DNA of 64,000 nt from Clostridia bacterium (GTDB lineage Bacteria > Bacillota > Clostridia > Oscillospirales > CAG-272): positions 24,358-88,357 of the forward strand of contig JAFSYU010000034.1 of the NCBI GenBank assembly GCA_017443595.1, written 5' to 3'. Under the pieces are notes generated by a model that worked only from the letters and a program-made list of their open reading frames with translations, was not told where the DNA came from and did no database searches. Below are positions 16,733-26,323 of the stretch, piece by piece. Both the position numbers and the translations under genes were made by a program. Every line of letters starts with the position of its first letter. The stretch's first letter is position 1.

Positions 16733-17878
16733 ATGAAAAAAGTTGCGGTTCTCGGCTTTGGAGTTATCGGTACCGGAGTATGCAAACTGCTTACGGAAAG
16801 CTCAAGTATAGCTGTACTGAAGTATATTTGCGATCTGCGCGATATACCGGGTCTGCCTTACGGGGATAAGCATATAAAGGATTTCAATATAGTATTGAAC
16901 GATCCGGAAATTGACGCAGTCATAGAAGTGACGGGCGCAAAGCGCGCGGCGTACGAGCGGTCGCTTGAAGCCATAAAGGCTAAAAAAAGCGTCATAACCT
17001 CAAACAAAGAAGTCGTCGCGGAATACGGAGTGGAGCTTTTGCAGGCGGCGCGCGAAAACGGCGTGTCTTATCTGTTTGAAGCGGCGGTCGGCGGAGCAAT
17101 ACCGCTTATCCGCACTCTGCGCACAAGTCTTGATACGGATGAAATAACGCGGATCTGCGGTATTTTGAACGGTACAACGAACTATATTTTAACAAAAATG
17201 AAGGAAAACGGCGAAACGTACGACGACGCTCTGCTTGACGCGCAGAAGCTCGGCTACGCGGAGCCGGATCCGTCCGCGGACGTAAAGGGACTTGACACGT
17301 GCAGAAAAACGTCCATCCTCTCCGCGTTCATAGACGGCGGACTTATCCCGCCCGCAGAAATAGACACGACCGGTATAGACAACACGCCGGACTGCGCTTT
17401 AACGCTTGCAGCCGCTCTCGGCGGAAAAATAAAACTGCTCGGCGTCGCGGAAAAAACGCCGGACGGAAACGGCGTCAGCGCAAAAGTCGCGCCGTGCTTC
17501 ATACCCGAAAACAACGTGCTTTACGCGGTGGACGACGTTTATAACGCCGTGCTTATAAAATGCAAAAATTCCGGCGACGTGCTTCTCTACGGCAGAGGCG
17601 CCGGCGCCATTCCGACCGCAGCGGCGATAATGTCCGATATCAACGAAGCGCTTTACGGCAAAACAAGCGAACTTGTCTGGCGCCGCGCAGAAAACAAAAC
17701 CGCAGCGGGCAAAAAAAGAAAAGCGTTTGTAATAACAAAAGGCGTCCCGGACGGCATAAACGAATTCAGAATAATAAAAGAATGTACAGCTGATAAATCG
17801 CACGGATATATCATAGAAGACGCGTCCGGCATAGAAAAGCTCGGATCGGATATAATAGCCGTATACGACGTTTTATAA
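16733..17878 (+). CDS. hom: Homoserine dehydrogenase, short form without ACT domain
   Basis: 381 residues. It reduces aspartate semialdehyde to homoserine with NAD(P)H, leading to threonine and methionine. The Rossmann motif GFGVIGTG is at residues 8-15; SNKEVVAEYG near 89, EAAVGGAIP near 115 and GILNGTTNYIL near 142 are the family core, and GRGAGAIPTAAAI near 287 closes it. Most Firmicutes enzymes have a C-terminal ACT domain for threonine feedback; here about 50 residues follow the catalytic core with no clear ACT fold, so feedback control may be lost or supplied elsewhere. It is a monocistronic unit with its own promoter. Confidence 0.92.
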   Translation: MKKVAVLGFGVIGTGVCKLLTESSSIAVLKYICDLRDIPGLPYGDKHIKDFNIVLNDPEIDAVIEVTGAKRAAYERSLEAIKAKKSVITSNKEVVAEYGVELLQAARENGVSYLFEAAVGGAIPLIRTLRTSLDTDEITRICGILNGTTNYILTKMKENGETYDDALLDAQKLGYAEPDPSADVKGLDTCRKTSILSAFIDGGLIPPAEIDTTGIDNTPDCALTLAAALGGKIKLLGVAEKTPDGNGVSAKVAPCFIPENNVLYAVDDVYNAVLIKCKNSGDVLLYGRGAGAIPTAAAIMSDINEALYGKTSELVWRRAENKTAAGKKRKAFVITKGVPDGINEFRIIKECTADKSHGYIIEDASGIEKLGSDIIAVYDVL

Positions 17879-17965
17879 AATTCAGCGCAAAAACAATTTT
17901 ATATCATACAGTTTTCACATTGGCTGATTATAATACGGACGAAAGCTCAAGAAAGGAGAAAAACC

Positions 17966-19627
17966 ATGATCGACGAATATAACAATAACATTGATCCTAA
18001 ACCCGCGGATGACGATATAAACGCGGCAAAGGACGGTATAAACAGTGATCAGGATCAGAGCACGGAAGATAACGGCTTTGTGCAGAACGATATAAAAAAA
18101 GAAGACGCTCACACAACTATCCCCGGCGCATCGCAGGATCAGAATATATACAATAACTATCAGTCAAACGACGGACAGTACAGGATAGTATATAACCGTT
18201 ATCAAAGCGATCCGAACCATAACCCTAACCAAAACCCGTACGGAAATCAGAATTACGGACAGGGACAGAACACAAATCCGTACAGTCAGAACCAAAACTA
18301 CGGCAGCTACTATAATAACGGCAACGGCGGCTATCAGAACGCGCAGCCGCGGCAGCAGACGTATCAGTATCAGCAGCCTTACCGTCAGCCGCCCGTAAAT
18401 CAGCCCCCGAAAAAAAGCAGCGGCGGAAAGATAGTTGCCATAATCGCAATATGCGCGGCTATAGCGATAATATTCTCCGCGTGCGGTGCGATCGCCGGCT
18501 GGATGTTAAGAAAATCAAATACTTCCACAAACGAACCGGCCGTTACGGACAGATACGACACGGAAACCGAAAAGCAGCACGGCGCAGCGGATGAAACCGA
18601 ACCCGAGACGACCGAGAAAACGGACACGCAGCCTTTGACCAATCCGGACGCGAAGATAAGTACGAGCGTATCCGGCGAACCGCTTTCCATGACGGAAGCG
18701 GCGGCAAAAACCGTGGATTCCGTTGTTGAGATCAGCACGGAACAGACTGTGCAGGGCTCGTTCATGCAGCAGTACGTCGTACGCGGCGGCGGCTCGGGCA
18801 TTATAATAACCGAGGACGGCTATATAGCGACGAACAACCACGTTATAGAAGACGCGACGCAGATAAAAGTAACGCTCCGCAACGGTCAGTCGTATGAAGG
18901 TAAACTCGTAGGCACCGACGCAACGGCGGACCTTGCGGTCGTAAAGATAGACGCCGCCGGACTTACTCCCGCCGTATTCGGAGACTCGGCAAAGCTCGTA
19001 GTGGCCGAGACCGTGTTTGCGATAGGTAACCCTCTCGGTGAACTCGGCGGCACGGTAACGCAGGGCATAATCTCCGCGCTTGAAAGAACGATCACGATAG
19101 AAAATCAGGAAATGACGCTGCTTCAGACGACGGCGGCTATAAACCCCGGCAACTCCGGCGGCGGTCTGTTCAACCTCGCGGGCGAATGCGTCGGCATAGT
19201 CAACGCAAAATCATCCGGCAGCGGCATCGAAGGTCTGGCGTTCGCAATACCGTCAAACACCGCGATAAAGGTCATAAACGACATCATGCAGTACGGATAC
19301 GTACGCGGCAGAGTAATGCTCGGCATCTCGATGCTTGAAGTAACGGATCAGTACACCTTATACAGATACAACCTGAAAGAATACGGCGTCTATATAAGCA
19401 AGATATACACCGGTACGGACGCGGAAAAATCCGGACTTAAAGCCGCAGACAGGATAGTAAGCATTGACGATGCAAAAGTAGGATCCGCGGCGGACGTAAG
19501 AAAGAAGATACAGAGCCACAGCGTGGGAGACACGATGAGGATAGTGGTATCAAGAAACGGAGAAGAAATATCCTTTGATATAACGCTTACGGAATACGTT
19601 CCCACAACGACAGTTGAAATATCTTAA
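17966..19627 (+). CDS. htrA: HtrA/DegP-type membrane serine protease with PDZ domain
   Basis: 553 residues, with AAAGGAG before the ATG. Residues 1-150 are a cytoplasmic Asn/Gln/Tyr-rich low-complexity tail with repeated QNxNPY-like units. One membrane helix follows (about 153-178), then a Thr/Glu linker. The S1C protease domain has His near 291 (NNHVIED), Asp near 320 (TADLAVV) and Ser near 395 (NPGNSGGGLF). A PDZ domain covers about 455-545 (GVYISKIYTGTDAEKSGL). It should degrade or refold damaged exported proteins at the outer membrane face. The long disordered cytoplasmic tail is longer than in typical HtrA and may bind partners. It is monocistronic with a strong terminator. Confidence 0.92.
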   Translation: MIDEYNNNIDPKPADDDINAAKDGINSDQDQSTEDNGFVQNDIKKEDAHTTIPGASQDQNIYNNYQSNDGQYRIVYNRYQSDPNHNPNQNPYGNQNYGQGQNTNPYSQNQNYGSYYNNGNGGYQNAQPRQQTYQYQQPYRQPPVNQPPKKSSGGKIVAIIAICAAIAIIFSACGAIAGWMLRKSNTSTNEPAVTDRYDTETEKQHGAADETEPETTEKTDTQPLTNPDAKISTSVSGEPLSMTEAAAKTVDSVVEISTEQTVQGSFMQQYVVRGGGSGIIITEDGYIATNNHVIEDATQIKVTLRNGQSYEGKLVGTDATADLAVVKIDAAGLTPAVFGDSAKLVVAETVFAIGNPLGELGGTVTQGIISALERTITIENQEMTLLQTTAAINPGNSGGGLFNLAGECVGIVNAKSSGSGIEGLAFAIPSNTAIKVINDIMQYGYVRGRVMLGISMLEVTDQYTLYRYNLKEYGVYISKIYTGTDAEKSGLKAADRIVSIDDAKVGSAADVRKKIQSHSVGDTMRIVVSRNGEEISFDITLTEYVPTTTVEIS

Positions 19628-19716
19628 ACAAATATAAGATCCGGACGGTTTAAAGCCCGACCGTCATAAGGAAGATTTTACCGTGCGTTTGTGTGGTGAG
19701 TAAGTGCGTACTGAAC

Positions 19717-19751
19717 AAAAGCAGACTGAAAACAAAATCAGTCTGCTTTTT
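19717..19751 (+). terminator. Terminator of the HtrA gene
   Basis: AAAAGCAGACTGA and TCAGTCTGCTTTT form a perfect 13-bp stem with an 8-base loop and a T-run. Confidence 0.9.
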
Positions 19752-19773
19752 CATATTCAGCCGGTATAATAAA

Positions 19774-19905
19774 GCTAATGAAGACGTTCACTTCGCTCAC
19801 TAATGAAGCGAAGACGCCCGCGTTCCTTAATCAGCTCCGAAGGAGCGTCTTCATTAGCGAAGCGTCTTCATTTCTTCATTAGCCTTCGCAGAGGGCGACT
19901 TCATT
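19774..19905. repeat. Hairpin array A (TAATGAAGACG family)
   Basis: GCTAATGAAGACG (19774) and TAATGAAGCGAAGACGC (19801) on the left face GTCTTCATTAGCG (19847), AGCGTCTTCATT (19861) and TCTTCATTAGCC (19874) on the right. A GCTCC-gaa-GGAGC hairpin sits between the halves at 19834-19846. The 349-base gap 19628-19976 has no gene; besides this array it holds the HtrA terminator and the inverted repeat at 19905-19957. Confidence 0.75.
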
Positions 19906-19957
19906 TTCGGCGCGGCAAAGATTATGCAAAATACTTCCTTATCACGCCGCGCCGAAA
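19905..19957. repeat. 12-bp inverted repeat before the yfhO 3' end
   Basis: TTTCGGCGCGGC (19905-19916) and GCCGCGCCGAAA (19946-19957) are perfect arms 29 bases apart; a T-run follows on the plus strand at 19969. Confidence 0.7.
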
Positions 19958-19976
19958 GCCGTCCGGACTTTTTTAT

Positions 19977-22862
19977 TTATCTACTTTGACCGCGCGGTGT
20001 TTTGCCGGCGGTTTTAAGTGCAAGGAGTTTGTTTTTGCGGCGTTTTCTGTCGCTTGAAATATCCTTGTAGATACCGAATCCCACAGTTCCGAGACCGAGC
20101 AAAGCAAGTACGCCGCCTATTGTGAATCCGCGCGGTACGAACGAAAGCTCTATCGTATGCTCGCCCTCCGGCACTTCAAACGCGAGAAGCGCGCCGAACA
20201 CCTTGTTGTTGGCCTTGTACTTTGTTTCAGTTCCCGTATCTTCGTTAAGCGTTATCTTTTTGCCGTCTACCTTTACGGTCCAGCCTTTGTCAAACGGGAT
20301 GGACGTATACATCATTGTATCGCCCTTTGCCATATTGACCGTAGCCTTGATCTTAGTATCGGAGAAATACGTTATTTCCGGCAGGCTCGCGGTAAGCTCT
20401 TTATACGCTTCCTCAAACGTTTCCTTGTTGAAATAGTAAACGTAACCGCAGTTCTTACGGATATAAAGATTTCCCTTGGAATCCTTCATCACCAGCTCGA
20501 TCGTTATATCGTCGCCGGCTTTGAAATTTCCGAGATAGCACATTGAATGAGTGTACGTTGTAAAATAGCTGAATGATTTTACGGTCGTGGTAGATCCGTC
20601 GTCTTTGTGTTTTTTGACTCTGACGGTTATCTCACGCTGATAATCGGAAGGCAGATAGAAGTACGCTTCTCCGCTCTTTTTCATTGTGAAATCTATCGTT
20701 AAGGTCGCGTCCTTTACGTCTCCCTGCGTCCACTTTCTGTGTCCGCTCGCCGAGGCGATAGCCACGCCGTCCGGAGACTTGATGCTGCTTTCACCGGATA
20801 CGAGAGGCTCGTAGACCTGCACCGTATGTCCTACCATTGCTGAGATCATTGAATTGAGCACGTCCGGGCTGGAATATTCGCTTTCTATATCGTAATTTTT
20901 TATATCGGACGAAACGCCGAACATCACGGGCAGCGCGTATTCGTTTTTATACGCGTATAGCGAATTTTTGCTCTCGTCGTAGTCGCTTGCGTTTATATCT
21001 TTATTGAGAGTCGTGGGATCTATCTCGGACAGATACTCTGTATATCCGCCGGGCAGTCCTCCCGACTTGTTGTTCAGCACGTATTTAATACCGACAAGCG
21101 AGTCGTTTACTATATTGCCGCCCACGTATCTTGACCAGTGCGATTTTGAAGCGTAGCCCATTTTGTTGAGCAGTTTAATTACGGAGGCGTTAAGCGTTGA
21201 GGTTGAGTTCGTAACGCCTTTTATGCGCAGCGTCATATTGTCGTTTACTTTTCTGTGCACCAGCTTTTCCATACGGTACAGCGAATCGTCGCTCTCCTGC
21301 ACGGACCGCGTTATGCCCGACCACCGCGTTATGAAGCTCACGTAGCTTTCTCTTGTTGAATACGATACGTCCTCATGCAGTCTGAAAACGTCGTATATAC
21401 CGTTTATCATAAGCTCAAAGCAAACGACGCCTAAAACTATGGCCGCGCCCGCTTTCTTTTTGTGCGCCACAAGCCACAGGACCGCAACGACTATGCCTAT
21501 CATCGCCATGGAGAACCATACGGTATACAGATCCTGTATAAAGGTGAATTCCTTGTCGTTTGCGCGCTTTATGGTAAAGTAAGAATCAGGCAGCGCCTGT
21601 ATCACCACCAAAAGCAGTCCGAAAACGCCGCCGACGCCGAGTACGGCGCGGTACGCCTTTGGATCGAGTCTCCTGAACGCCTCATAAGCAAAGACTATAA
21701 CGAGGAAACAGAACATATAACTGTAACGGTAATTGAGCCACTGCGGCTTCTGGAGCCCGTGCCAGAATATGTCGACCGTGGACGCGGTGAACGAGAATAT
21801 CATCAAGCCCAGTATTATACCGCTCATTATCTTCGCTCTCGGGCGGATCTTTTTGGATATGAAATATACGGGAAGAAGGATAAGAGATATGATGCCGCAG
21901 TAAACGAACGGAAGTCCTACGGGACGCACCGTGTCGTAAGAGTTGGGCAGCATCTGCGTGAACAGTTTTATATAATCGAATTTGGCTTCAAACGCGTAAG
22001 ACGGGTTTGTAAACGTGCTTTTGCCCATCTGCAGCGAGAAGTAAGCCGGTATGATTATGACGGACGCTATCATCGCGGCTATCAGAGAATAGATGAGCCA
22101 CTTGTAAAACGCCTGGAAGAATCTTTCAAAGTTCTTGAAGGAATATCTGCTTAAATAGCTGTATAAGAAATACAGAACGCTGAATATAGCGGTCATCCAG
22201 CCTATATAGAAGTTTGATATGACGCACAGCGCAAGCGTTATGCAGTAAAGGTGAGGTCTGCCCCGCTTTACTATACGTTCTATTCCGAGACATATCAGCG
22301 GCAGATATATAAGCGAGTCTATCCACATCGTGTTGCTCGCCATTACGACGGCGTAGCTCGTCAGCGCGTAACACGTTGAGAATATGACGACGTTCAGCGG
22401 TTTTGACGGACGGCTGTTATGCAGATATACAGCAAAGGTAAGTCCGCTTGAGCCGACTTTCAGCAGCGTCATCCAGAGCAAAAATTCAGTTATGCCGTTT
22501 TCCGGGAAGAAAACGGACAGAAGCGCGAACGGCGACGCTACGTAGTAAGCGTAAATGCCGGAAAATTCTCCGCCAAGCTGTCTGAACCATGTGTAGAACG
22601 GAGAGCCGTGTCCCTGGAAAATATCGCGCATAGCCTCAAAGAAGTAGACGTACTGACCGTTAAGGTCAAGCACGAGCACGGACTTCTGAGTTACGGGATA
22701 CGCTCCTTTTATCAGGAATATAGCCCACATGATAACGAGCGGCAGGAAAAACGCTCCCAAAAGATAGAAGTTTTTGCCGTTAACGTATTTGCATATGGCG
22801 CTGTATACCGTCTGCGTTATTTTTTTGATCCCTTTTTCGGGTTTTAATTGTGGTGCCGTCAT
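19977..22862 (-). CDS. YfhO-family membrane protein (putative lipid-linked glycosyltransferase)
   Basis: 961 residues. An N-terminal set of about 12 membrane helices fills residues 30-480; the second half is a largely extracytoplasmic beta-rich region of about 430 residues, and one helix (about 920-940) with a basic tail ends the protein. The opening loop SVLVLDLNGQYVYFF and the FTWFRQLGGEF-like segment match the YfhO family, which in Gram-positives modifies cell-wall or lipoteichoic polymers with sugars. A direct role here is inferred from the family. Its start overlaps the dusB stop by four bases (ATGA). Confidence 0.82.
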   Translation of the reverse strand: MTAPQLKPEKGIKKITQTVYSAICKYVNGKNFYLLGAFFLPLVIMWAIFLIKGAYPVTQKSVLVLDLNGQYVYFFEAMRDIFQGHGSPFYTWFRQLGGEFSGIYAYYVASPFALLSVFFPENGITEFLLWMTLLKVGSSGLTFAVYLHNSRPSKPLNVVIFSTCYALTSYAVVMASNTMWIDSLIYLPLICLGIERIVKRGRPHLYCITLALCVISNFYIGWMTAIFSVLYFLYSYLSRYSFKNFERFFQAFYKWLIYSLIAAMIASVIIIPAYFSLQMGKSTFTNPSYAFEAKFDYIKLFTQMLPNSYDTVRPVGLPFVYCGIISLILLPVYFISKKIRPRAKIMSGIILGLMIFSFTASTVDIFWHGLQKPQWLNYRYSYMFCFLVIVFAYEAFRRLDPKAYRAVLGVGGVFGLLLVVIQALPDSYFTIKRANDKEFTFIQDLYTVWFSMAMIGIVVAVLWLVAHKKKAGAAIVLGVVCFELMINGIYDVFRLHEDVSYSTRESYVSFITRWSGITRSVQESDDSLYRMEKLVHRKVNDNMTLRIKGVTNSTSTLNASVIKLLNKMGYASKSHWSRYVGGNIVNDSLVGIKYVLNNKSGGLPGGYTEYLSEIDPTTLNKDINASDYDESKNSLYAYKNEYALPVMFGVSSDIKNYDIESEYSSPDVLNSMISAMVGHTVQVYEPLVSGESSIKSPDGVAIASASGHRKWTQGDVKDATLTIDFTMKKSGEAYFYLPSDYQREITVRVKKHKDDGSTTTVKSFSYFTTYTHSMCYLGNFKAGDDITIELVMKDSKGNLYIRKNCGYVYYFNKETFEEAYKELTASLPEITYFSDTKIKATVNMAKGDTMMYTSIPFDKGWTVKVDGKKITLNEDTGTETKYKANNKVFGALLAFEVPEGEHTIELSFVPRGFTIGGVLALLGLGTVGFGIYKDISSDRKRRKNKLLALKTAGKTPRGQSR

Positions 22863-23836
22863 ATTTGGGTATCCTTTTCAATTTCATCAAGAATATTTAT
22901 CATCTCCGCCGCGGATACGGCGGAATTCAGCTTTTTTCGCAGGGATGCCGAGCCCGCCATCCCTTTTGTATACCACGCCATATGCTTTCTTCCCTCGCAT
23001 ACGCCGGTACGCTCTCCTTTAAGCTGTATGAGGAGCAGCAGATGTTCCCTTGCCGCGTCAAGTCTTTCCTTTACCGTCGGCTCTTTGTAAGGCAGACCTT
23101 CAAGCTCAGCCCTGATCTTTTCAAAAACAAACGGGTCTCCGAGCGCCGCCCTGCCTATCATCAAAGCGTCCGCGCCGGTCATTTCAAGCATTCGCAAAGC
23201 CGTTTTGCCGTCGGTTATATCTCCGTTTGCGATAACGGGTATGCCGACCGCCGCCTTTGCTTTTGCTATGCTTTCAATATCAACCGTGCCCGGCAGATAC
23301 ATATCTTCCCTCGTCCTGCCGTGGACGCAGACCGCGGAAGCGCCGCATTCCTGCACCGTCCTGCACAGTTCAGCGCAGTTTTTATGGTCTTTGTCCCAGC
23401 CTGTCCGCATCTTTACCGTAACCGGTACGGGCGATACCTTTACCGCCGCTTCAACTATCGCGCCGGCAAGCGCCGGATCGCGCATGAGCGCCGAACCGTC
23501 ACCGTTTGAGACGACTTTTTTTACCGGACAGCCCATATTTATATCAAATGCCCGCGGCTTTACGGAAGCTTTTTCATATAAGACCTTTACGGCGTTAGCT
23601 ATCATATGCGGCTCGTGGCCGAATATCTGCACCGCGCAGTCCTCTTCTCCGGCTCCGAGTCCGGCAAGAGCAAAAGTCTTTTTGTCTTTATACCAGACCG
23701 CGGCGGCGGACACCATTTCCGTAACGCAGCCGTCAGCGCCGTGCTCGCGGCACATCTGCCGCATGGCGCCGTCCGCTGCGCCCGCCATGGGTGCGAGAAA
23801 CAATTTTTTACCGTTCATTTTCATATACCTATACAT
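22859..23836 (-). CDS. dusB: tRNA-dihydrouridine synthase, DusB type
   Basis: Up to 325 residues. It reduces specific uridines in tRNA to dihydrouridine using FMN and NAD(P)H. Landmarks are LFLAPMAGAADGAMR near residue 12, INMGCPVKKVVSNGDGSALM near 99 with the catalytic Cys, VKMRTGW near 140, VHGRTRED near 170 and IANGDI near 200. Three ATGs lie within the first seven codons (23836, 23824, 23818); the last has AGG nine bases upstream and is a plausible true start. The gene is coupled to yfhO. Confidence 0.93.
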   Translation of the reverse strand: MYRYMKMNGKKLFLAPMAGAADGAMRQMCREHGADGCVTEMVSAAAVWYKDKKTFALAGLGAGEEDCAVQIFGHEPHMIANAVKVLYEKASVKPRAFDINMGCPVKKVVSNGDGSALMRDPALAGAIVEAAVKVSPVPVTVKMRTGWDKDHKNCAELCRTVQECGASAVCVHGRTREDMYLPGTVDIESIAKAKAAVGIPVIANGDITDGKTALRMLEMTGADALMIGRAALGDPFVFEKIRAELEGLPYKEPTVKERLDAAREHLLLLIQLKGERTGVCEGRKHMAWYTKGMAGSASLRKKLNSAVSAAEMINILDEIEKDTQI

Positions 23837-23972
23837 TTTGTATTTTACATTGCATTTATTAAATAAAAATTACCATATTATTTAATAAAGTTAAATTTCG
23901 TTTTCCCGCGCGGGCTGTTTTTTTCGGTCCGTGCCCCGCGCATAAAAATATCGGAAAATTATATAAATAAGA

Positions 23973-24001
23973 TTGACATATAAAAAATTGTATGATAAAA
24001 T
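23973..24001 (+). promoter_or_regulatory. Sigma-A promoter of the zinc-ribbon gene
   Basis: TTGACA, 17 bases, TAAAAT. Confidence 0.8.
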
Positions 24002-24047
24002 GATATACGGTTAACTGGAAAATCTACTAAGGAAAGGAAATATCAAT

Positions 24048-25232
24048 ATGGCTGATACCGTAAAATGCCCGGTTTGCGGCGCGGATATTGAACAGGGATC
24101 AAAATTCTGTGAATTCTGCGGCTCAAATCTTCAGCAGCAACAGCAGCCCAAAAAGCCTGAGAGCGAAAGGACGGAGGAATACAAATGTCCCGCGTGCGGC
24201 TCCGCCCTTGTTTTCAATACTGAAAGCGGAAAGCTGAAGTGCAGCAGCTGCGACAACGAATACGAAATAGGTACTATCAAGCAGTACCAGAACAACAGAA
24301 CGGAAGCTGAATTCCAGTGGGACAGAAAATATACCAACGCTTTGAACGAAACTCTGCCGGAAATGACGTCTTACATTTGCCAGTCCTGCGGCGCGGAGAT
24401 AATAACGGACGGCACCACGGCGGCGACCCACTGCCCGTACTGCGACAACGAAGTTATAATAACAGAAAAGCTGACGGGGGCGCTCAAGCCCAACGGAGTC
24501 ATACCGTTCAAGATCGACAAAAAAGGCATAAAAGAAAAGATCAAGGAATTCTGCAAAGGAAAAAAACTTTTGCCTGACAACTTCTTCACAGATCAGAAAA
24601 TTGACGCTATACAGGGCGTGTACGTCCCGGTATGGCTCTTTGACGGAAAACTTGACGGCAGCGTTTCGCTTGACGGCACAACGACGTCAAGCTATACGAC
24701 GGGAAACTACAGGTACACGGAAACAAGCCATTATCTGATCAACTGCGACGGCTCGATGGAGTTCACGCGCGTTCCCGTTGACGGCTCCGAAAAAATGCCT
24801 GACGACCTTATGAACAGCATAGAGCCGTTCGATTATTCGCAGATAGTCCCGTTTGACGGTCAGTATCTTTCCGGCTTTCTTGCCGACAGATACGACAAAG
24901 ACCCGGAAGCGAGCATACCGACGGCTTCACAGCGTATGATGAACAGCGCGGTATCAGCTTTCAGATCCGCCGTCTCCCAGTATTCTTCCGTTTCGCTTCG
25001 CAACAACGGACTGAATCTTTACGATCCGTCCGTAAAATACGTGCTTTTGCCGGTATACGTTTTCAACTGTGATTACAAAGGTCAAAAATACCGCTTTGCA
25101 ATGAACGGACAGACCGGAAAGCTTGTGGGCGAGCTGCCGATAGATAAGGGAAAGAAAGCGCGCGCGTTCTGGATACCGTTCCTAATAGCCGCCGCGATAG
25201 TTTTCCTTATCCTCTGGCTTCTGACGATGTGA
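24048..25232 (+). CDS. Zinc-ribbon membrane protein
   Basis: 394 residues preceded by GGAAAGGA. Three zinc ribbons come first: CPVCG/CEFCG (7-27), CPACG/CSSCD (48-70) and CQSCG/CPYCD (about 115-137). A mixed domain of about 220 residues with FKIDKKG and VPVWLFDGKLDGSV follows, and one C-terminal membrane helix (about 372-392) ends the protein. There is no signal peptide, so the ribbons face the cytoplasm. This TFIIB-type zinc-ribbon layout is common in Clostridia, but I know of no proven function. It is followed after 10 bases by a TPM-domain gene, so the two probably act together at the membrane. Confidence 0.7.
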   Translation: MADTVKCPVCGADIEQGSKFCEFCGSNLQQQQQPKKPESERTEEYKCPACGSALVFNTESGKLKCSSCDNEYEIGTIKQYQNNRTEAEFQWDRKYTNALNETLPEMTSYICQSCGAEIITDGTTAATHCPYCDNEVIITEKLTGALKPNGVIPFKIDKKGIKEKIKEFCKGKKLLPDNFFTDQKIDAIQGVYVPVWLFDGKLDGSVSLDGTTTSSYTTGNYRYTETSHYLINCDGSMEFTRVPVDGSEKMPDDLMNSIEPFDYSQIVPFDGQYLSGFLADRYDKDPEASIPTASQRMMNSAVSAFRSAVSQYSSVSLRNNGLNLYDPSVKYVLLPVYVFNCDYKGQKYRFAMNGQTGKLVGELPIDKGKKARAFWIPFLIAAAIVFLILWLLTM

Positions 25233-25242
25233 GGTGGCGAAT

Positions 25243-26121
25243 ATGAAAAAGATATTATCTATAATATTCATCTCGCTGCTTTTGGCGGCGCTCGCCGTTC
25301 CCGCGGTATTTGCCTCCGATCTTCCCGCGTGGTATCCGGAAGACTGGAGCTCGTTTTCCGATTTTCACGGTACAGATCTGCCGCGCGTCGTTGACGACGC
25401 GGATATATTCACCGACGCCGAGGAAGCAAAGCTTACAAAGCTGGCAAACGATCTTATAGCAAAATTTGATGACAAATACGACTTTGTTATTTTCACCGAC
25501 GTAAGCAATTACGGCATAGGCAAAGGCATGGAAGCAAGTGACGGCGTGTATCCCGCGGACTTCTATCAGGTGCACGGCTACGGCAAGGGCGAAAACTATT
25601 CCGGCTCCGTAATATTCATCTGCATGGAGCCCGGCAACCGCTACTGGTGGAGCGCGGCGAGAGGCGACAGCAGAAATTACTATACGGAAGCAAACGTAAA
25701 CGCTATCGACGACGGTATAGAGCCGTATATGGTGGACGGCGATTACGCCGGAGCCATGTATAAATACATAGAGCTTCTTGACGAGCTGTATTCAACGGGA
25801 AAGATCGCGCATAAACGCACTTTCAGCGATTATTTGTTCTGCGGCATTGCCGCGGCGATCGTCGGTCTTATAGCCGGCGCGATAAATATGTCCTCTAAGA
25901 CCAAAAACATGAAGAAAGTCAATTACGCAACGTACGCAAACGACTACATAGTACAGGACAGCTTCAAGGTAAGAGGCATAAAGGAAATGTTCTTATACAA
26001 AAACGTCACGAGAACGGTGATAGAATCGTCAAGCAGGAGCAGCGGCGGCGGAAGCTCATACAGCGGAAGCTACCATTCATCCGGCGGCGGTTCCTTCTCC
26101 GGCGGTGGAAGACACTTTTAA
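25243..26121 (+). CDS. TPM-domain secreted/membrane protein
   Basis: 292 residues from the ATG at 25243 (GAGGTG six bases upstream; a GTG three codons earlier lies inside that site). A signal peptide (1-25) precedes a TPM domain (about 45-185) with LPRVVDDADIFTDAEE at its start and VIFICMEPGNRYWW in its core. A membrane helix lies near 200-218, then a short basic region and a tail of Gly/Ser repeats (SSGGGS). TPM domains occur in Psb32/TLP18.3-like proteins with proposed phosphatase or repair roles. It follows the zinc-ribbon gene and ends in a good terminator. Confidence 0.8.
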   Translation: MKKILSIIFISLLLAALAVPAVFASDLPAWYPEDWSSFSDFHGTDLPRVVDDADIFTDAEEAKLTKLANDLIAKFDDKYDFVIFTDVSNYGIGKGMEASDGVYPADFYQVHGYGKGENYSGSVIFICMEPGNRYWWSAARGDSRNYYTEANVNAIDDGIEPYMVDGDYAGAMYKYIELLDELYSTGKIAHKRTFSDYLFCGIAAAIVGLIAGAINMSSKTKNMKKVNYATYANDYIVQDSFKVRGIKEMFLYKNVTRTVIESSSRSSGGGSSYSGSYHSSGGGSFSGGGRHF

Positions 26122-26127
26122 AATATC

Positions 26128-26152
26128 AAAACCCCGGCAAAACCGGGGTTTT
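26128..26152 (+). terminator. Terminator of the zinc-ribbon/TPM operon
   Basis: AAAACCCCGG and CCGGGGTTTT pair around a short CAAAA loop. Confidence 0.88.
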
Positions 26153-26165
26153 GTTATGCCTTCGG

Positions 26166-26252
26166 CAAATGAAATCCGCTCCGTTTCGGAATGATCGCAA
26201 TCAACTTCGCCGATGAGATCACTGCATGATGAGATCCGCATTACGGCGGGTT
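26166..26252. repeat. Degenerate hairpin array related to array B
   Basis: ATGAAATCCGC, GATGAGATC and ATGATGAGATCCGC recur over about 85 bases with short imperfect palindromes between them. This is the same ATGA(A/G)ATC core as array B at 53.9 kb, but worn. Confidence 0.45.
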
Positions 26253-26256
26253 GGAT

Positions 26257-26279
26257 GTAGGGGCGACCATCGGTCGTCC
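26257..26279 (+). repeat. REP element R4
   Basis: GTAG then GGGCGACCATCGGTCGTCC, nearly identical to R1 and R2 in the RAYT gene 21 kb away. Confidence 0.8.
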
Positions 26280-26323
26280 GCTGATATTTGTGCTGAACAA
26301 AACTAAAATAAATCTGAATGTCC

